Source: Endozoicomonas gorgoniicola (GTDB lineage Bacteria > Pseudomonadota > Gammaproteobacteria > Pseudomonadales > Endozoicomonadaceae). Taken from it: a DNA stretch of 64,000 nucleotides. The position numbers and the translations under genes are program-made. Where the stretch lies: NCBI RefSeq assembly GCF_025562715.2, contig NZ_JAPFCC010000001.1, positions 5,976,001 through 6,040,000 of the forward strand. The letters are read 5' to 3'. A model generated the notes under the pieces. It saw only the letters and a program-made list of their open reading frames with translations. It made no database searches and was not told the origin of the DNA. Shown here piece after piece: positions 17,632 through 26,387 of the stretch (position 1 is its first letter; every line of letters starts with the position of its first letter).

Positions 17632-17683
17632 AACAGGTTTTAATGTTGAAGGATAGATGAACTCAACGAGATTAAAACCTGTT
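17632..17683 (-). promoter_or_regulatory. Long inverted repeat between ptsN and rapZ
   Basis: AACAGGTTTTAAT (17632-17644) and ATTAAAACCTGTT (17671-17683) are perfect 13-bp complements. GTTGA and TCAAC inside them can extend the stem. No U-run follows in the direction of transcription, so it looks like an RNA structure or a protein site rather than a terminator. Confidence 0.55.
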
Positions 17684-17762
17684 TCTTTATTTCAAGGATA
17701 GGTAATACTTTCAGCCTTTTCATTCTGAGGAGAATCGGACAGCCGTTGAACCGGGCAGGCCG

Positions 17763-18215
17763 TCAGGCCGGTGCTGTCAGTATCTGATACAGGCTTTCCG
17801 AAGAGTTAGCTGACCGGATCTGACCGAGAAGGTAATCATCGGTAAAGCGCTGGGCCAGGGCTTTCAGGATATCAAGGTGTTCCTGAGTGCTTTCTTCAGG
17901 GACGATCAACGCGAAAATCAGGTCAACAGGCTCCCGGTCCACCGCGTCAAAATCGACGGGTTCTGACAGACGAATGAACAGCCCGGTTGGCTCCGGGCAG
18001 GCTTTGGAGCGGCAGTGAGGCAGTGCAATGCCGTTGCCCAGTCCGGTGGTACCCAGTCGTTCTCTGTTGATGAGGTTGTTGAACAGATCCTTGGCGTTGA
18101 TGGCGGGAACATGTTCACTGATCTGTTCCGCAATTGTTTCCAGGATTTTCTTTTTGCTGACCCCTTGCACACCATGGAGGGTGCGTTCGGGGGTTAAGAT
18201 GTTTTTAATAATCAT
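17763..18215 (-). CDS. ptsN: Nitrogen-regulatory PTS EIIA protein PtsN
   Basis: This 150-residue EIIA-Ntr has the phosphorylatable His67 in GIALPHCRSK, preceded by INRERLGTTGLGN. It receives phosphate from NPr and controls potassium uptake and other targets by binding. It sits in the classical rpoN-hpf-ptsN-rapZ-ptsO order. The start matches the usual short N-terminus. Confidence 0.95.
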   Translation of the reverse strand: MIIKNILTPERTLHGVQGVSKKKILETIAEQISEHVPAINAKDLFNNLINRERLGTTGLGNGIALPHCRSKACPEPTGLFIRLSEPVDFDAVDREPVDLIFALIVPEESTQEHLDILKALAQRFTDDYLLGQIRSANSSESLYQILTAPA

Positions 18216-18279
18216 ACAACGATTGGAAGACTCACAGGGTGCGAGTGCAAAATAAGAAGCCGATGACTGAATGGGAGTC

Positions 18280-18304
18280 GACTGAAAGCCAGGGGCCTTC
18301 AGTC
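18280..18304 (-). terminator. Hairpin between hpf and ptsN
   Basis: GACTGAAAGCC and GGCCTTCAGTC form an 11-bp stem with one mismatch and a 3-nt loop, 10 bp past the hpf stop. No U-run follows, so it may be an RNA-processing or partial-termination site rather than a full terminator. Confidence 0.45.
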
Positions 18305-18314
18305 GGTTGTGGAT

Positions 18315-18620
18315 TCAGCCTCGGGCTCCCTGCATGCGATCGAGCGTCTTTTCCTTGTGTTTTACCAGCTGTCGGTCGATTTTATCTGACAAATCGTCAA
18401 TAGCCGCGTACATGTCATCGGATTCAGCGGTCGCATTGATGTCAGCTCCACGTATGTGCAGAATCGCTTCTGCCTTGTGCAGTAGTTTCTCTACGCTCAA
18501 GGTGACTTGTACATTAGTGATGTTATCGAAGTGAGCTGCCAGTCGGTCGAGTTTTTTAGTGACATAGTCTTTCAGAGCTTGAGTCACCTCTACATGATGT
18601 CCACTGATGTTGACTTGCAT
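18315..18620 (-). CDS. hpf: Ribosome hibernation promoting factor, short form
   Basis: Starting at the ATG at 18620 (MQVNISGHHVEVT) the protein has 101 residues and is the single-domain short HPF/YfiA fold, with TKKLDRLAAHFDNI and ADINATAESDDMYAAIDDLSDKIDRQL. It binds the 30S decoding centre and supports 100S dimers. The frame extends 31 codons upstream, but that part is unlike the family. Its place after rpoN is conserved. Confidence 0.94.
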   Translation of the reverse strand: MQVNISGHHVEVTQALKDYVTKKLDRLAAHFDNITNVQVTLSVEKLLHKAEAILHIRGADINATAESDDMYAAIDDLSDKIDRQLVKHKEKTLDRMQGARG

Positions 18621-18768
18621 GTAACGCTCTCCTGCTGATCCCGTTTGGAGACAGTAGCCAGTTCCCGGGATTTTCGAACTGGTCTGTTTAGATTTTATCA
18701 CCGTTAATAACATTGGTGCTGTCCTGAAGCAAAAAAATACAGGATTTTTACCTTAAGGTTCTGTCCGA

Positions 18769-18792
18769 AAAATTCCTGCTAAAATTCCTGCT
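18769..18792. repeat. 12-bp tandem duplication in rpoN-hpf intergenic region
   Basis: AAAATTCCTGCT is present twice without spacing, between the rpoN stop and the hpf leader. Confidence 0.7.
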
Positions 18793-18839
18793 AATAAGTT
18801 TCATTGTTCGGGTACTTATCGTTAAGCACTCTACATGAC

Positions 18840-20321
18840 TTACACCAGGCGCTTGCGTTCATTGGAAGGGGGTATATGCATCGACTCCCGATACTTGGCG
18901 ATGGTTCGTCGGGCTACTTTTATACCCTGCTCTCCCAGTAAACCGGCAATTTTGTTGTCACTGAGCGGTTTTTTCGGATTTTCATCCTGAACCAGCTTTT
19001 TGATCAGTGCGCGAATAGCTGTGGACGAACACTCTCCACCGCTGTCTGTGCTGACATGGCTGGAAAAGAAATACTTCAGCTCATAGACACCCCTGGGCGT
19101 ATGCATGTACTTCTGGGTTGTGACCCGGGAAATAGTTGATTCATGCATATCCACAGCTTCAGCGATATCCGCAAGCACCAGCGGTTTCATACCTTCGTCG
19201 CCCTGTTCCAGAAAGCCCTGCTGGAAGTTAACGATCTTGGTAGCGACTTTGAGTAATGTTTCATTACGGCTTTGCAGGTTTTTCAAAAACCAGCGGGCTT
19301 CCTGCAGCTGGTTTTTCATAAACTGGTTGTCCCGGCTGCTGTTGGCTCGCTGAACCATTGACGCATAGCTGTTGTTGATACGCAGACGAGGCAGTGACTC
19401 AGAATTCAGTTCGACCACCCAGCGCTCTTTGATTTTTCGAACGGAAATATCCGGTGTGATGTACTCCGGTTCGCTTTGATCCACTCCAGAGCCTGGCTTG
19501 GGGTTCAGGCTCTGTATCAGCCCCAGAGCTTCTTTGAGCTGATGCTCTTTCATCCGGGTGCGGCGCATAATCTGGCTGTAATCGCGGCTGCCCAGGGCTT
19601 CCAGATGGTGATCAATCAGCTTTTGGGCTTCGTGAATAAAGGGTGTTTGTGACGACAGCTGAGCCAGTTGTACGGACAGGCACTCTTTCAGGTTTTCACT
19701 GCCACAGCCAACCGGGTCAAACTGCTGAATACGGCATTGCATGACTTTCAGCTCATCAAGATCGAGTTCTTCAAACGCCGGATCCAGGGCAAGGCTCTGG
19801 TGGATATCGTCCAGTGGCGTTGTCAGATAACCATCAGGGTTAGTGGCTTCGATGATCGCTTCACCCAGCACCCTGTCGGTATCGGTGGTGGGGGTCAGGT
19901 TCAGTTGCCATTGCAGGTGTTCCTGCAGGGACTCCGTGGTTCGGGAGCGACTCAGGGGGTCAAACTCATCGTTACTGCCTGATGGCATGCTGGAGTAAAT
20001 CTCCTCCCATCCGGAATCGACGGGCAGGTCCTTTGGAATGCTTTCTGACCATTCGGGTTCCTGAGACTCTGAGGAAGCCGGTGGCTCCTGGGCATTGAGA
20101 TCAACCAGTTGCTCACCTTCAGCGGCGTTACTGGCTTCCCGGTCGCGGCTCTCCTGATCCTGAATGGCCTCTTCGCTTTCCAGCATCGGGTTGGATTCCA
20201 GCGCCTCCTGGATTTCCTGTTGCAGATCCAGTGTCGAAAGCTGTAACAGGCGAATGGCTTGTTGCAGTTGAGGTGTCATCGTCAACTGCTGACCCATTTT
20301 AAGCTGTAGAGAGGGCTTCAT
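18840..20321 (-). CDS. rpoN: RNA polymerase sigma-54 factor
   Basis: The 493-residue protein has the Gln-rich activator region I (MKPSLQLKMGQQLTMTPQLQQAIRLLQLS), an acidic region II (~50-110), the core-binding domain, the HTH (MHESTISRVTTQKYMHTP) and the RpoN box ARRTIAKYRE near the C-terminus. It directs transcription from -24/-12 promoters together with AAA+ activators. It follows lptB, as in other gammaproteobacteria, but with a 318-bp gap that contains tandem repeats. Confidence 0.97.
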   Translation of the reverse strand: MKPSLQLKMGQQLTMTPQLQQAIRLLQLSTLDLQQEIQEALESNPMLESEEAIQDQESRDREASNAAEGEQLVDLNAQEPPASSESQEPEWSESIPKDLPVDSGWEEIYSSMPSGSNDEFDPLSRSRTTESLQEHLQWQLNLTPTTDTDRVLGEAIIEATNPDGYLTTPLDDIHQSLALDPAFEELDLDELKVMQCRIQQFDPVGCGSENLKECLSVQLAQLSSQTPFIHEAQKLIDHHLEALGSRDYSQIMRRTRMKEHQLKEALGLIQSLNPKPGSGVDQSEPEYITPDISVRKIKERWVVELNSESLPRLRINNSYASMVQRANSSRDNQFMKNQLQEARWFLKNLQSRNETLLKVATKIVNFQQGFLEQGDEGMKPLVLADIAEAVDMHESTISRVTTQKYMHTPRGVYELKYFFSSHVSTDSGGECSSTAIRALIKKLVQDENPKKPLSDNKIAGLLGEQGIKVARRTIAKYRESMHIPPSNERKRLV

Positions 20322-20639
20322 AGGGCAACCGTGTACCTTTTGCTGTGAAAATGCAGTATTCCAGGCGACGAAAGCTGCATTTCTGCTTATGGCTGTTTAC
20401 TTTATACGCTGTGCGTTCCTTCGCACTGAGTGGAATGGCTGATCAGAGGATAAGTTCCACCGGTTCGTCTCTGCACATTTTCGTTTGCACATTTTCGTTT
20501 GCACATTTCCGTTTGCACATCGTCGTCTTGAGATGCATTCCGTGTCACCGGATTATAAGCACAGAATATTAATAGTGAAAAGCAAAACTGGCATGAAGCC
20601 GGTGCGGGAAGAGGGAAGCTCTTCCCGGAATGTGACTGG
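20322..20639. other. lptB-rpoN intergenic region
   Basis: This 318-bp stretch contains no convincing gene. Its main feature is the 14-bp tandem repeat at 20473-20528. It separates rpoN from lptB more widely than in E. coli, so rpoN probably has its own promoter, but no clear -35/-10 or -24/-12 pair is evident. Confidence 0.5.
20473..20528. repeat. 14-bp tandem repeat x4 in rpoN leader
   Basis: The unit GCACATTTTCGTTT occurs at 20473, 20487 and 20501 (one substitution) and a decayed copy starts at 20515 (GCACATCGTCGTCT). It lies ~150 bp upstream of the rpoN start. Spacers of unique sequence are absent, so it is not a CRISPR. Confidence 0.85.
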
Positions 20640-21365
20640 CTACAAACTGAACTGATGGCCCAGGTAAACGTCACGAACCTTCTGGTTGCTCAAAACGGTC
20701 TGGCTGTCACCTTCGGCAATGATGCCGCCTTCGCTGACAATATAAGCCTTTTCACAGATATCCAGTGTTTCACGAACATTATGATCGGTGATCAGTACGC
20801 CAATGCCACGGCTCTGCAGTTGCCTGACAATCGCCTTGATGTCCCCGACCGAGATCGGGTCAACACCGGCAAATGGCTCGTCGAGCAGGACAAAATCAGG
20901 GTCAGTGGCCAGCGCCCTGGCTATTTCCACCCGCCGGCGTTCACCGCCTGACAGGCTCATACCGGCGCTGTCGCGGATATGACCTATGTTGAACTCATCC
21001 AGCAGCGATTCCATCTTGTCGAGTTGTTGCTGTTTATTGAGGTCTTTGCGAGTTTGCAGGATGGCAAGAATATTGTCTGTTACCGACAGCTTGCGGAATA
21101 TTGAGGCTTCCTGTGGCAGGTAGCCAACACCGGCTCTTGCCCGCCCATGCATGGGCAAATGGGTCAGGTCTTTGTCGTTAATGCTGACTTTACCACCATC
21201 GGCTTTTACCAGACCAACAATCATGTAAAAACAGGTGGTTTTACCTGCCCCGTTAGGTCCCAGCAGACCCACAATCTGGCCGCTGTTGACGACCAGAGAG
21301 ACGTCTTTTACGACCTTTCTGCCTTTGTAGCTTTTACTGAGGTGTTCTGCCTTTAGCGTAACCAT
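20640..21365 (-). CDS. lptB: LPS export ABC transporter ATP-binding protein LptB
   Basis: The 241-residue ABC ATPase has Walker A GPNGAGKTT, Q-loop YLPQEASIF, signature LSGGERRRVEIARAL, Walker B FVLLDEPFAGVDP and the H-loop ITDHNV. It powers LPS extraction from the inner membrane with LptFG. It begins 4 bp after the lptA stop. lptF and lptG are not in the window. Confidence 0.97.
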   Translation of the reverse strand: MVTLKAEHLSKSYKGRKVVKDVSLVVNSGQIVGLLGPNGAGKTTCFYMIVGLVKADGGKVSINDKDLTHLPMHGRARAGVGYLPQEASIFRKLSVTDNILAILQTRKDLNKQQQLDKMESLLDEFNIGHIRDSAGMSLSGGERRRVEIARALATDPDFVLLDEPFAGVDPISVGDIKAIVRQLQSRGIGVLITDHNVRETLDICEKAYIVSEGGIIAEGDSQTVLSNQKVRDVYLGHQFSL

Positions 21366-21369
21366 CAGG

Positions 21370-21990
21370 TTAATTCTTTTCCTGTTGCTCGGTTCTGGGC
21401 TGAATGACCATCTGTACTCGTCCTTCGCCTTTTCTGTTTTCCAGACCTTTGGCGTTGACTTTCTGTTGCTTCAGGTCGTAGTCGATGCGCTCACCCTTGA
21501 ACGAGTCACCTTTCTGTATGAGCTGAGCCTGACGGATCAGATGGATTTTCTCATCCAGCACTTTGTAATCAATCGTATGTCCCCATGCCTGCAATATTCC
21601 CTGGGCATCGGGCTGTTCTTCTTCGTAGTAAGCGCGCTTGTTAACGCCTTCGGCAACAACCTTTTGCACTTCCTGGTCTTTGGTGTATACCGTGACCACA
21701 TCGCCGGTAATTCGGGTGCTGCCCTGGGTCATTACGACATCGCCCCGGTAGACTGAAACACCTTTTTTGTTGTCAATGTCTGCCGAGTCGGACTCGATTT
21801 CGATGGGCATTTCCCGATCCGATGGCAGTGCCATGGTCAGGGTGGGCAGTAGCAGTAAGATGCCTAAAATTGAACGTATAGCTATTTTTGCATTACGCGC
21901 AGGCTTTTTTTTCCGCTCAAGCTTTTTTTTCGGCTCAAGCTTTTGTTTCGGCTCAAGCTTTTGTTTCGGCTCAAGGCTGTTTAGGTTCAT
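21370..21990 (-). CDS. lptA: LPS periplasmic bridge protein LptA
   Basis: The 206-residue protein has the OstA-like core (IEIESDSADIDNKKGVSVYRGDVVMTQGSTRI, VQKVVAEG, YEEEQPDAQG), which forms the periplasmic LPS bridge. The signal peptide (IAIRSILGILLLLPTLTMA) is preceded by an unusual ~33-residue basic n-region containing the repeated hexapeptide KLEPKQ, made by an 18-bp tandem repeat. A later start would have to lie within or after the repeat, and no obvious ATG is there. The start overlaps the end of lptC by 20 bp. Confidence 0.93.
   Translation of the reverse strand: MNLNSLEPKQKLEPKQKLEPKKKLERKKKPARNAKIAIRSILGILLLLPTLTMALPSDREMPIEIESDSADIDNKKGVSVYRGDVVMTQGSTRITGDVVTVYTKDQEVQKVVAEGVNKRAYYEEEQPDAQGILQAWGHTIDYKVLDEKIHLIRQAQLIQKGDSFKGERIDYDLKQQKVNAKGLENRKGEGRVQMVIQPRTEQQEKN
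21913..21966. repeat. 18-bp tandem repeat x3 in lptA 5' end
   Basis: The unit CGGCTCAAGCTTTTGTTT (plus strand) occurs exactly at 21931 and 21949 and as a degenerate copy at 21913; a partial copy continues to ~21980. It encodes the repeated KLEPKQ of the lptA n-region and lies next to the lptC overlap. Confidence 0.88.
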
Positions 21991-22558
21991 GGAATCCTCG
22001 TACCCTTGATTTGAGTTTAATCAGACTGTCCTTGTAGAACGCTTCCATACCGATGGCTCTGGTACGACCAGTGTCGTTAGTAATCAGAACCGGACGATCT
22101 GTTACAGCAAGACTTTGCTCAGAGTATATGGTGATAAAATCGGTGTCCATACGTACCTGGCTGCCGTTGCTGGTGTCGGTCTGGATCATGACCACGTCGT
22201 CCCAGAGTTCAATATCCTGGTCTCCGGGCAACAGCTTGCCGTTCAGGGCATCGGTTACTATGGGTTTTTGTGGGTCACTGTAGTTGCGCAGATGGGGAGT
22301 CTTTAGCAGGGTGGTGTCATTATGCGGATAGTGAGTAATGGCGTTGGAAGTCAGCTCGTATTCCAGTGTTCCCGTTTCATTGAACTGGGTAATGGTGGCG
22401 TCTACCAGATAGTAGTCTGCGTTTTCCTGTATTTCTGGCTGACGATTCTGTTTTGTAACATGCAAAGTACCGTCGTATGACCAGTAGCCTATCCCAACCA
22501 TGGTCATCAGCACACAGGCAACTAACAGATAGCTTTTGTAAGAGCTGGTTATGGGCAT
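21971..22558 (-). CDS. lptC: LPS export protein LptC
   Basis: The 195-residue protein has one N-terminal membrane helix (LLVACVLMTMVGIGYW) and a periplasmic beta-jellyroll of the YrbK type (TQFNETGTLEYELTSNAITHYP, LLKTPHLRNYS, GSQVRMDTDFITIYSEQSLAVTD). It passes LPS from LptBFG to LptA. The length is normal and the order lptC-lptA-lptB is conserved. Confidence 0.94.
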   Translation of the reverse strand: MPITSSYKSYLLVACVLMTMVGIGYWSYDGTLHVTKQNRQPEIQENADYYLVDATITQFNETGTLEYELTSNAITHYPHNDTTLLKTPHLRNYSDPQKPIVTDALNGKLLPGDQDIELWDDVVMIQTDTSNGSQVRMDTDFITIYSEQSLAVTDRPVLITNDTGRTRAIGMEAFYKDSLIKLKSRVRGFHEPKQP

Positions 22559-22630
22559 CAGGTGTGTGATTCCTGTTGATAAAGAAGCCAGTCACTCAGG
22601 GACTGGCCTCGAATTACAATAAATTAATGC

Positions 22631-23158
22631 TTAAAGGTATTCTGCCAGCATCGGCTCCAGCTTACCCTGGGCATCAAGGATAAAGTCACAGAACTCCCTT
22701 GCAGCACCCAGGCCTCCATGGTGATCGGTTACTGCCTGTGCATGCTGACGGACAAATGGATGCGCATTGATCACTGCGCAGCCAAAACCAACACGGCGGA
22801 TAACGGGCAGGTCTGGCAGGTCATCGCCCAGATACGCGATTTCGTCCATGCTGAAGTGTTGGGCTTCCAACAGTTCGTTCAGGGCATTGATCTTATCCTC
22901 ACGGCCCTGATACAGAAAATCGACACCCAGGTCACTTGCGCGCTTCTCGACAAACGTCGAACGTCGTCCGGTAATGATCGCTGTTTTGATACCAGCCTGT
23001 TGCAGCATTTTCAGGCCATGGCCGTCCAGTGTATGGAAGCATTTCAGTGCTTCACCCTGTTCGCCAAAAAACAGCTTGCCGTCGGTCAGTACGCCATCAA
23101 CATCAAAGACTGCCAGACGCACTTTGGCAGCAGAAGGCTTCAGGGATGAGTCGATCAT
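22631..23158 (-). CDS. kdsC: 3-deoxy-D-manno-octulosonate 8-phosphate phosphatase KdsC
   Basis: This 175-residue HAD phosphatase has the catalytic VFDVDGVLTDG motif near residue 20, TAIITGRRS (motif II), and YLGDDLPDLP (motif IV). It dephosphorylates Kdo-8-phosphate. Its start overlaps the kdsD stop by an ATGA. Confidence 0.95.
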   Translation of the reverse strand: MIDSSLKPSAAKVRLAVFDVDGVLTDGKLFFGEQGEALKCFHTLDGHGLKMLQQAGIKTAIITGRRSTFVEKRASDLGVDFLYQGREDKINALNELLEAQHFSMDEIAYLGDDLPDLPVIRRVGFGCAVINAHPFVRQHAQAVTDHHGGLGAAREFCDFILDAQGKLEPMLAEYL

Positions 23159-24132
23159 ACAACACCTGCTTTCAGTAAATCGTGCATATTAATAGCGCCA
23201 ACAGGCTGGTCGTCGGCATCGACACAGATCAGGGCGTTGATTTTACGGTCGTCCATAATCTTCAGGGCTTCAGCGGCGAGGATATCGGGTGAGATGGTTT
23301 TGCAGTGACTGGTCATGACATCATCGATGTCGGTCTGGCGCAGATTCACACCTTTATCCAGGGCACGGCGCAGGTCACCGTCGGTGAAGATGCCCACGAC
23401 TTTACGGTCTTCGTCCACAATGGAAGTCATGCCCAGCCCTTTGTGAGTCATTTCCAGCAGGGCTTCACTGATCTTGGTACCCTGAGTTACTTCCGGAATG
23501 CGTCTGCCACTGTGCATAACGTCTTTGACCTTCAGCAGCAGACGTTTGCCCAGGGAGCCGCCCGGGTGCGAGAAAGCAAAGTCTTCAGCGGTAAAACCAC
23601 GGGCTTCCAGCAGGGCTATCGCCAGGGCATCGCCCATCACCAGTGCGGTGGTGGTGCTGGAAGTGGGAGCCAGGTCCAGCGGGCAGGCTTCTTTGTCGAC
23701 ACCGGTATTAATGTGTGCGTCAGCGTCCCGGGCCAGAGAGGAATCGGGATTGCCGGTCATGCTGACCAGTGGTGTCCCCATCCGTTTCAGCACCGGCAGA
23801 AGCGTAACGACTTCGTTGGTTTCGCCGGAGTTGGACAGAGCCAGAACCACATCTTCAGAAGTAATCATACCCATGTCACCATGGCTGGCTTCACCGGGAT
23901 GCACGAAGAAAGAAGGGGTTCCTGTGCTGGCCAGGGTGGCGGCGATTTTACGGGCAATGTGACCAGATTTGCCCATGCCTACCACAATGATACGGCCGCT
24001 ACAGGCCAGCATAACCTCACAGGCCCGGGCAAAACTGCTGTTTACCCGGTTCAGAAGCTTCTGAACGGCCTCCAACTCCATGGATACGGTACGTCTTCCT
24101 ATGGCAATGAACTGCTCGTCATTGTTGGTCAT
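23155..24132 (-). CDS. kdsD: D-arabinose 5-phosphate isomerase KdsD
   Basis: The 325-residue protein has a SIS domain (~40-180; VVGMGKSGHIARKIAATLASTGTPSFF, HGDMGMI, ALSNSGET) and two CBS domains (~205-325; DVMHSGRRIPEV, VGIFTDGDLRRAL, GAINMHDLL). It makes arabinose-5-phosphate for Kdo synthesis. The length and operon position are canonical. Confidence 0.96.
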   Translation of the reverse strand: MTNNDEQFIAIGRRTVSMELEAVQKLLNRVNSSFARACEVMLACSGRIIVVGMGKSGHIARKIAATLASTGTPSFFVHPGEASHGDMGMITSEDVVLALSNSGETNEVVTLLPVLKRMGTPLVSMTGNPDSSLARDADAHINTGVDKEACPLDLAPTSSTTTALVMGDALAIALLEARGFTAEDFAFSHPGGSLGKRLLLKVKDVMHSGRRIPEVTQGTKISEALLEMTHKGLGMTSIVDEDRKVVGIFTDGDLRRALDKGVNLRQTDIDDVMTSHCKTISPDILAAEALKIMDDRKINALICVDADDQPVGAINMHDLLKAGVV

Positions 24133-24249
24133 AATGAATAACTGTCTTAAACGTGGCTGCGAAACGCCCTATTGTAAAACGGTTATGCGTTAAGGGGTAG
24201 GTCGTTGTCCGCTCCATGCCTTAGAACCGATTTGGCGACAGTAGTTCCT

Positions 24250-25206
24250 TCAGTGATGAATAAACAGCCAGACGGTGTAGGCGGCATAACCGCTTAAAAG
24301 CAATAATCCAGTCATTCGCCCCAGATGTTTTGGCTGTTTGCCAAACAGACAGCTCATGGCGAGAAACAGGGTCAGGGCCATCAGAACGGGAACGTCCTGC
24401 CAGATAACCTGAGGGTTAACGGGGCCTGGCGCAAACAGTCCGGGCATGGGCAGAACCGCAAGAAGGTTGAAAATATTAGAGCCCACCACATTGCCAAGGG
24501 CGATGTCATGGTGCCCCTTAATGGCACTGGCAACAGAGGCTGCCAGTTCTGGCAGGCTGGTGCCGATAGCGACAATGGTGAGGCCGATAATCAGTTCGCT
24601 GACCCCAAACAGACGAGCCAGCTCGGTGGCTCCCCAGACCAGAATCTGCGAGCTACCCAGCAGAAACAGTAGTCCTGAGATCAGATAAAACCATGCTTTA
24701 CCAGGTGACAACTCCGGAACTTCCTCTTCTTCGCCTTCGATAAGAGGTTCGTCGGGATGTTGCTTTTGCCAGCGAAACATCAGGTACAGTGCCAGAAACA
24801 GAGCGCCCAGCAGCACTATGCTGTCCAACTGAGTCAGGAAACCATTAACGATACAGAGGCCAGCCAGCGTTGAGACGACGACCAGCATTGGAATTTCCCG
24901 GCGCGCCAGGGATCTTTTGACTGGCAAGGGTGCAATCAGGGCGGTAACACCCAGTACCAGGCCAATATTGGCAATATTGGAGCCAATGGCGTTACCGATG
25001 GCAAGGCTGGCATGGTCCTGGGTAGAGGCCATGAGGGAAACCAGAATTTCCGGGGCAGATGTGCCAATCGAAACCACGGTCAGGCCAATCAGCATTGGGG
25101 ATATATTAAAGTTTCTGGCGGTTGCAGCAGCCCCATTCACAAACTGGTCTGCACTCCAGGTGAGAATAATAAAGCCGGCAATAATGGCAATAATGGCAAC
25201 AAACAT
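24250..25206 (-). CDS. yrbG: Calcium/sodium antiporter YrbG
   Basis: The 318-residue CaCA-family membrane protein has two homologous halves, each with the alpha-repeat: VVSIGTSAPEILVSLMAS ... GNAIGSNIANI and IVAIGTSLPELAASVASA ... GNVVGSNIFN. About ten membrane segments are expected. It is located between kdsD and the divergent mla operon, as in E. coli. Confidence 0.94.
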   Translation of the reverse strand: MFVAIIAIIAGFIILTWSADQFVNGAAATARNFNISPMLIGLTVVSIGTSAPEILVSLMASTQDHASLAIGNAIGSNIANIGLVLGVTALIAPLPVKRSLARREIPMLVVVSTLAGLCIVNGFLTQLDSIVLLGALFLALYLMFRWQKQHPDEPLIEGEEEEVPELSPGKAWFYLISGLLFLLGSSQILVWGATELARLFGVSELIIGLTIVAIGTSLPELAASVASAIKGHHDIALGNVVGSNIFNLLAVLPMPGLFAPGPVNPQVIWQDVPVLMALTLFLAMSCLFGKQPKHLGRMTGLLLLSGYAAYTVWLFIHH

Positions 25207-25470
25207 GTTGGAGTTATCCGGTTTTTTCCTTGAGGGGTTGAATCAGATTTTATTTATTAATGGTAAGTCATCCGGCCATCTGTAAGCGATGCCCTGAGAC
25301 GGTTTATTTTCAGTTTTTTTCAAGATGCTTTTAACAGGCGGCGCGAAAACCTTGCAGGCAAAAGACAGTTGATGTTCAAAATGTAAGTAAAACCCGCCAT
25401 AATAATAAGACTGCATAAATAATGTGTGACAGGAATTGTTGCACACCTATGCTCAGGTGCCCTTTTTTTA

Positions 25471-25515
25471 GCGAGTTTTTAGCAAGTTTTTAGCGAGTTT
25501 TTATAGCGGTTTTTA
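25471..25515. repeat. 11-bp tandem repeat in mla leader
   Basis: GC(G/A)AGTTTTTA is repeated at 25471, 25482 and 25493, with a related fourth unit to 25515. It directly follows CACCT-ATGCTC-AGGTG and a T-run (25443-25469), which could be a short terminator-like hairpin in the leader upstream of mlaF. The region 25207-25574 holds no gene. Each repeat ends in a T-run, so the whole block could affect early elongation. Confidence 0.65.
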
Positions 25516-25574
25516 CAGAAAGAGTTTACAGAGGGTGTTTCAACCACGTTTTTAAGGCAGGGAAATATCGGCTG

Positions 25575-26387
25575 ATGGCTGTGGCTACTGATAACTTTAT
25601 TGAAATTCACGGGCTCACTTTCTTTCGCGGTGGCCGGTGTATTTTTAACAACATTGATATCACCATCCCCAGAGGAAAGGTCGTTGGGATCATGGGGCCG
25701 TCCGGAACCGGCAAGACAACACTGCTCCGGCTGATTGGTCGCCAGCTTCGCCCTGATTCCGGACGAATTATTGTCGACGGGCAGGACGTTAACCGACTGT
25801 CCCGTGATGAACTGTTCCGGCTTCGTCGTAAAATGGGCATGCTGTTCCAGAGTGGTGCCCTGTTTACCGATCTGTCTGTGTTTGAAAATGTGGCATTTCC
25901 TCTTCGCATTCATACCGAACTGACGGACTCCATGATCCGGGACATCGTATTTATGAAGTTGCAGGCGGTGGGTTTGCGGGGCGCCTGGTCGCTGATGCCG
26001 GCAGAATTGTCCGGTGGTATGAATCGCCGGGTGGCGCTTGCCCGGGCAATCGCCCTTGACCCGGAAATGGTGATGTACGACGAACCTTTTGTCGGGCAGG
26101 ACCCGATTGCCATGGGGGTTCTGGTTGAATTGATCCGTAAACTCAACCAGGCGCTGAAAATCACCAGTGTGGTGGTCTCCCATGACCTGCATGAAACAGC
26201 CAGTATCGCTGACTACCTTTATGTGCTGGCTGATGGGGATGTGATCGGTCAGGGAGCACCGGATGAAATGATGCTTTCTAAAGACCCCCGTGTCTGTCAG
26301 TTTATGAATGGTCATGCTGATGGTCCGGTTCCCTTCCATTATCCTGCCATGAATTACAAAGAAGCTCTGCTCAGGGAGTGCAAATGA
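25575..26387 (+). CDS. mlaF: Phospholipid ABC transporter ATPase MlaF
   Basis: The 270-residue ABC ATPase has Walker A GPSGTGKTT, Q-loop LFQSGALFTDLSVFENVAFPLR, signature LSGGMNRRVALARA, Walker B VMYDEPFVGQDP and H-loop VSHDLHE. It powers retrograde phospholipid transport with MlaE, D and B. The start of mlaE overlaps its stop (ATGA). Confidence 0.96.
   Translation: MAVATDNFIEIHGLTFFRGGRCIFNNIDITIPRGKVVGIMGPSGTGKTTLLRLIGRQLRPDSGRIIVDGQDVNRLSRDELFRLRRKMGMLFQSGALFTDLSVFENVAFPLRIHTELTDSMIRDIVFMKLQAVGLRGAWSLMPAELSGGMNRRVALARAIALDPEMVMYDEPFVGQDPIAMGVLVELIRKLNQALKITSVVVSHDLHETASIADYLYVLADGDVIGQGAPDEMMLSKDPRVCQFMNGHADGPVPFHYPAMNYKEALLRECK

Noticed and set aside
20473..20528. Possible CRISPR array
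   Set aside because: The 14-bp units are directly adjacent with no unique spacers.
23305..24141. 278-codon plus-strand ORF
   Set aside because: Antisense shadow of kdsD.
25479..26339. 286-codon minus-strand ORF
   Set aside because: Antisense to mlaF; composition and His/Thr/Gln bias are typical of a shadow frame.
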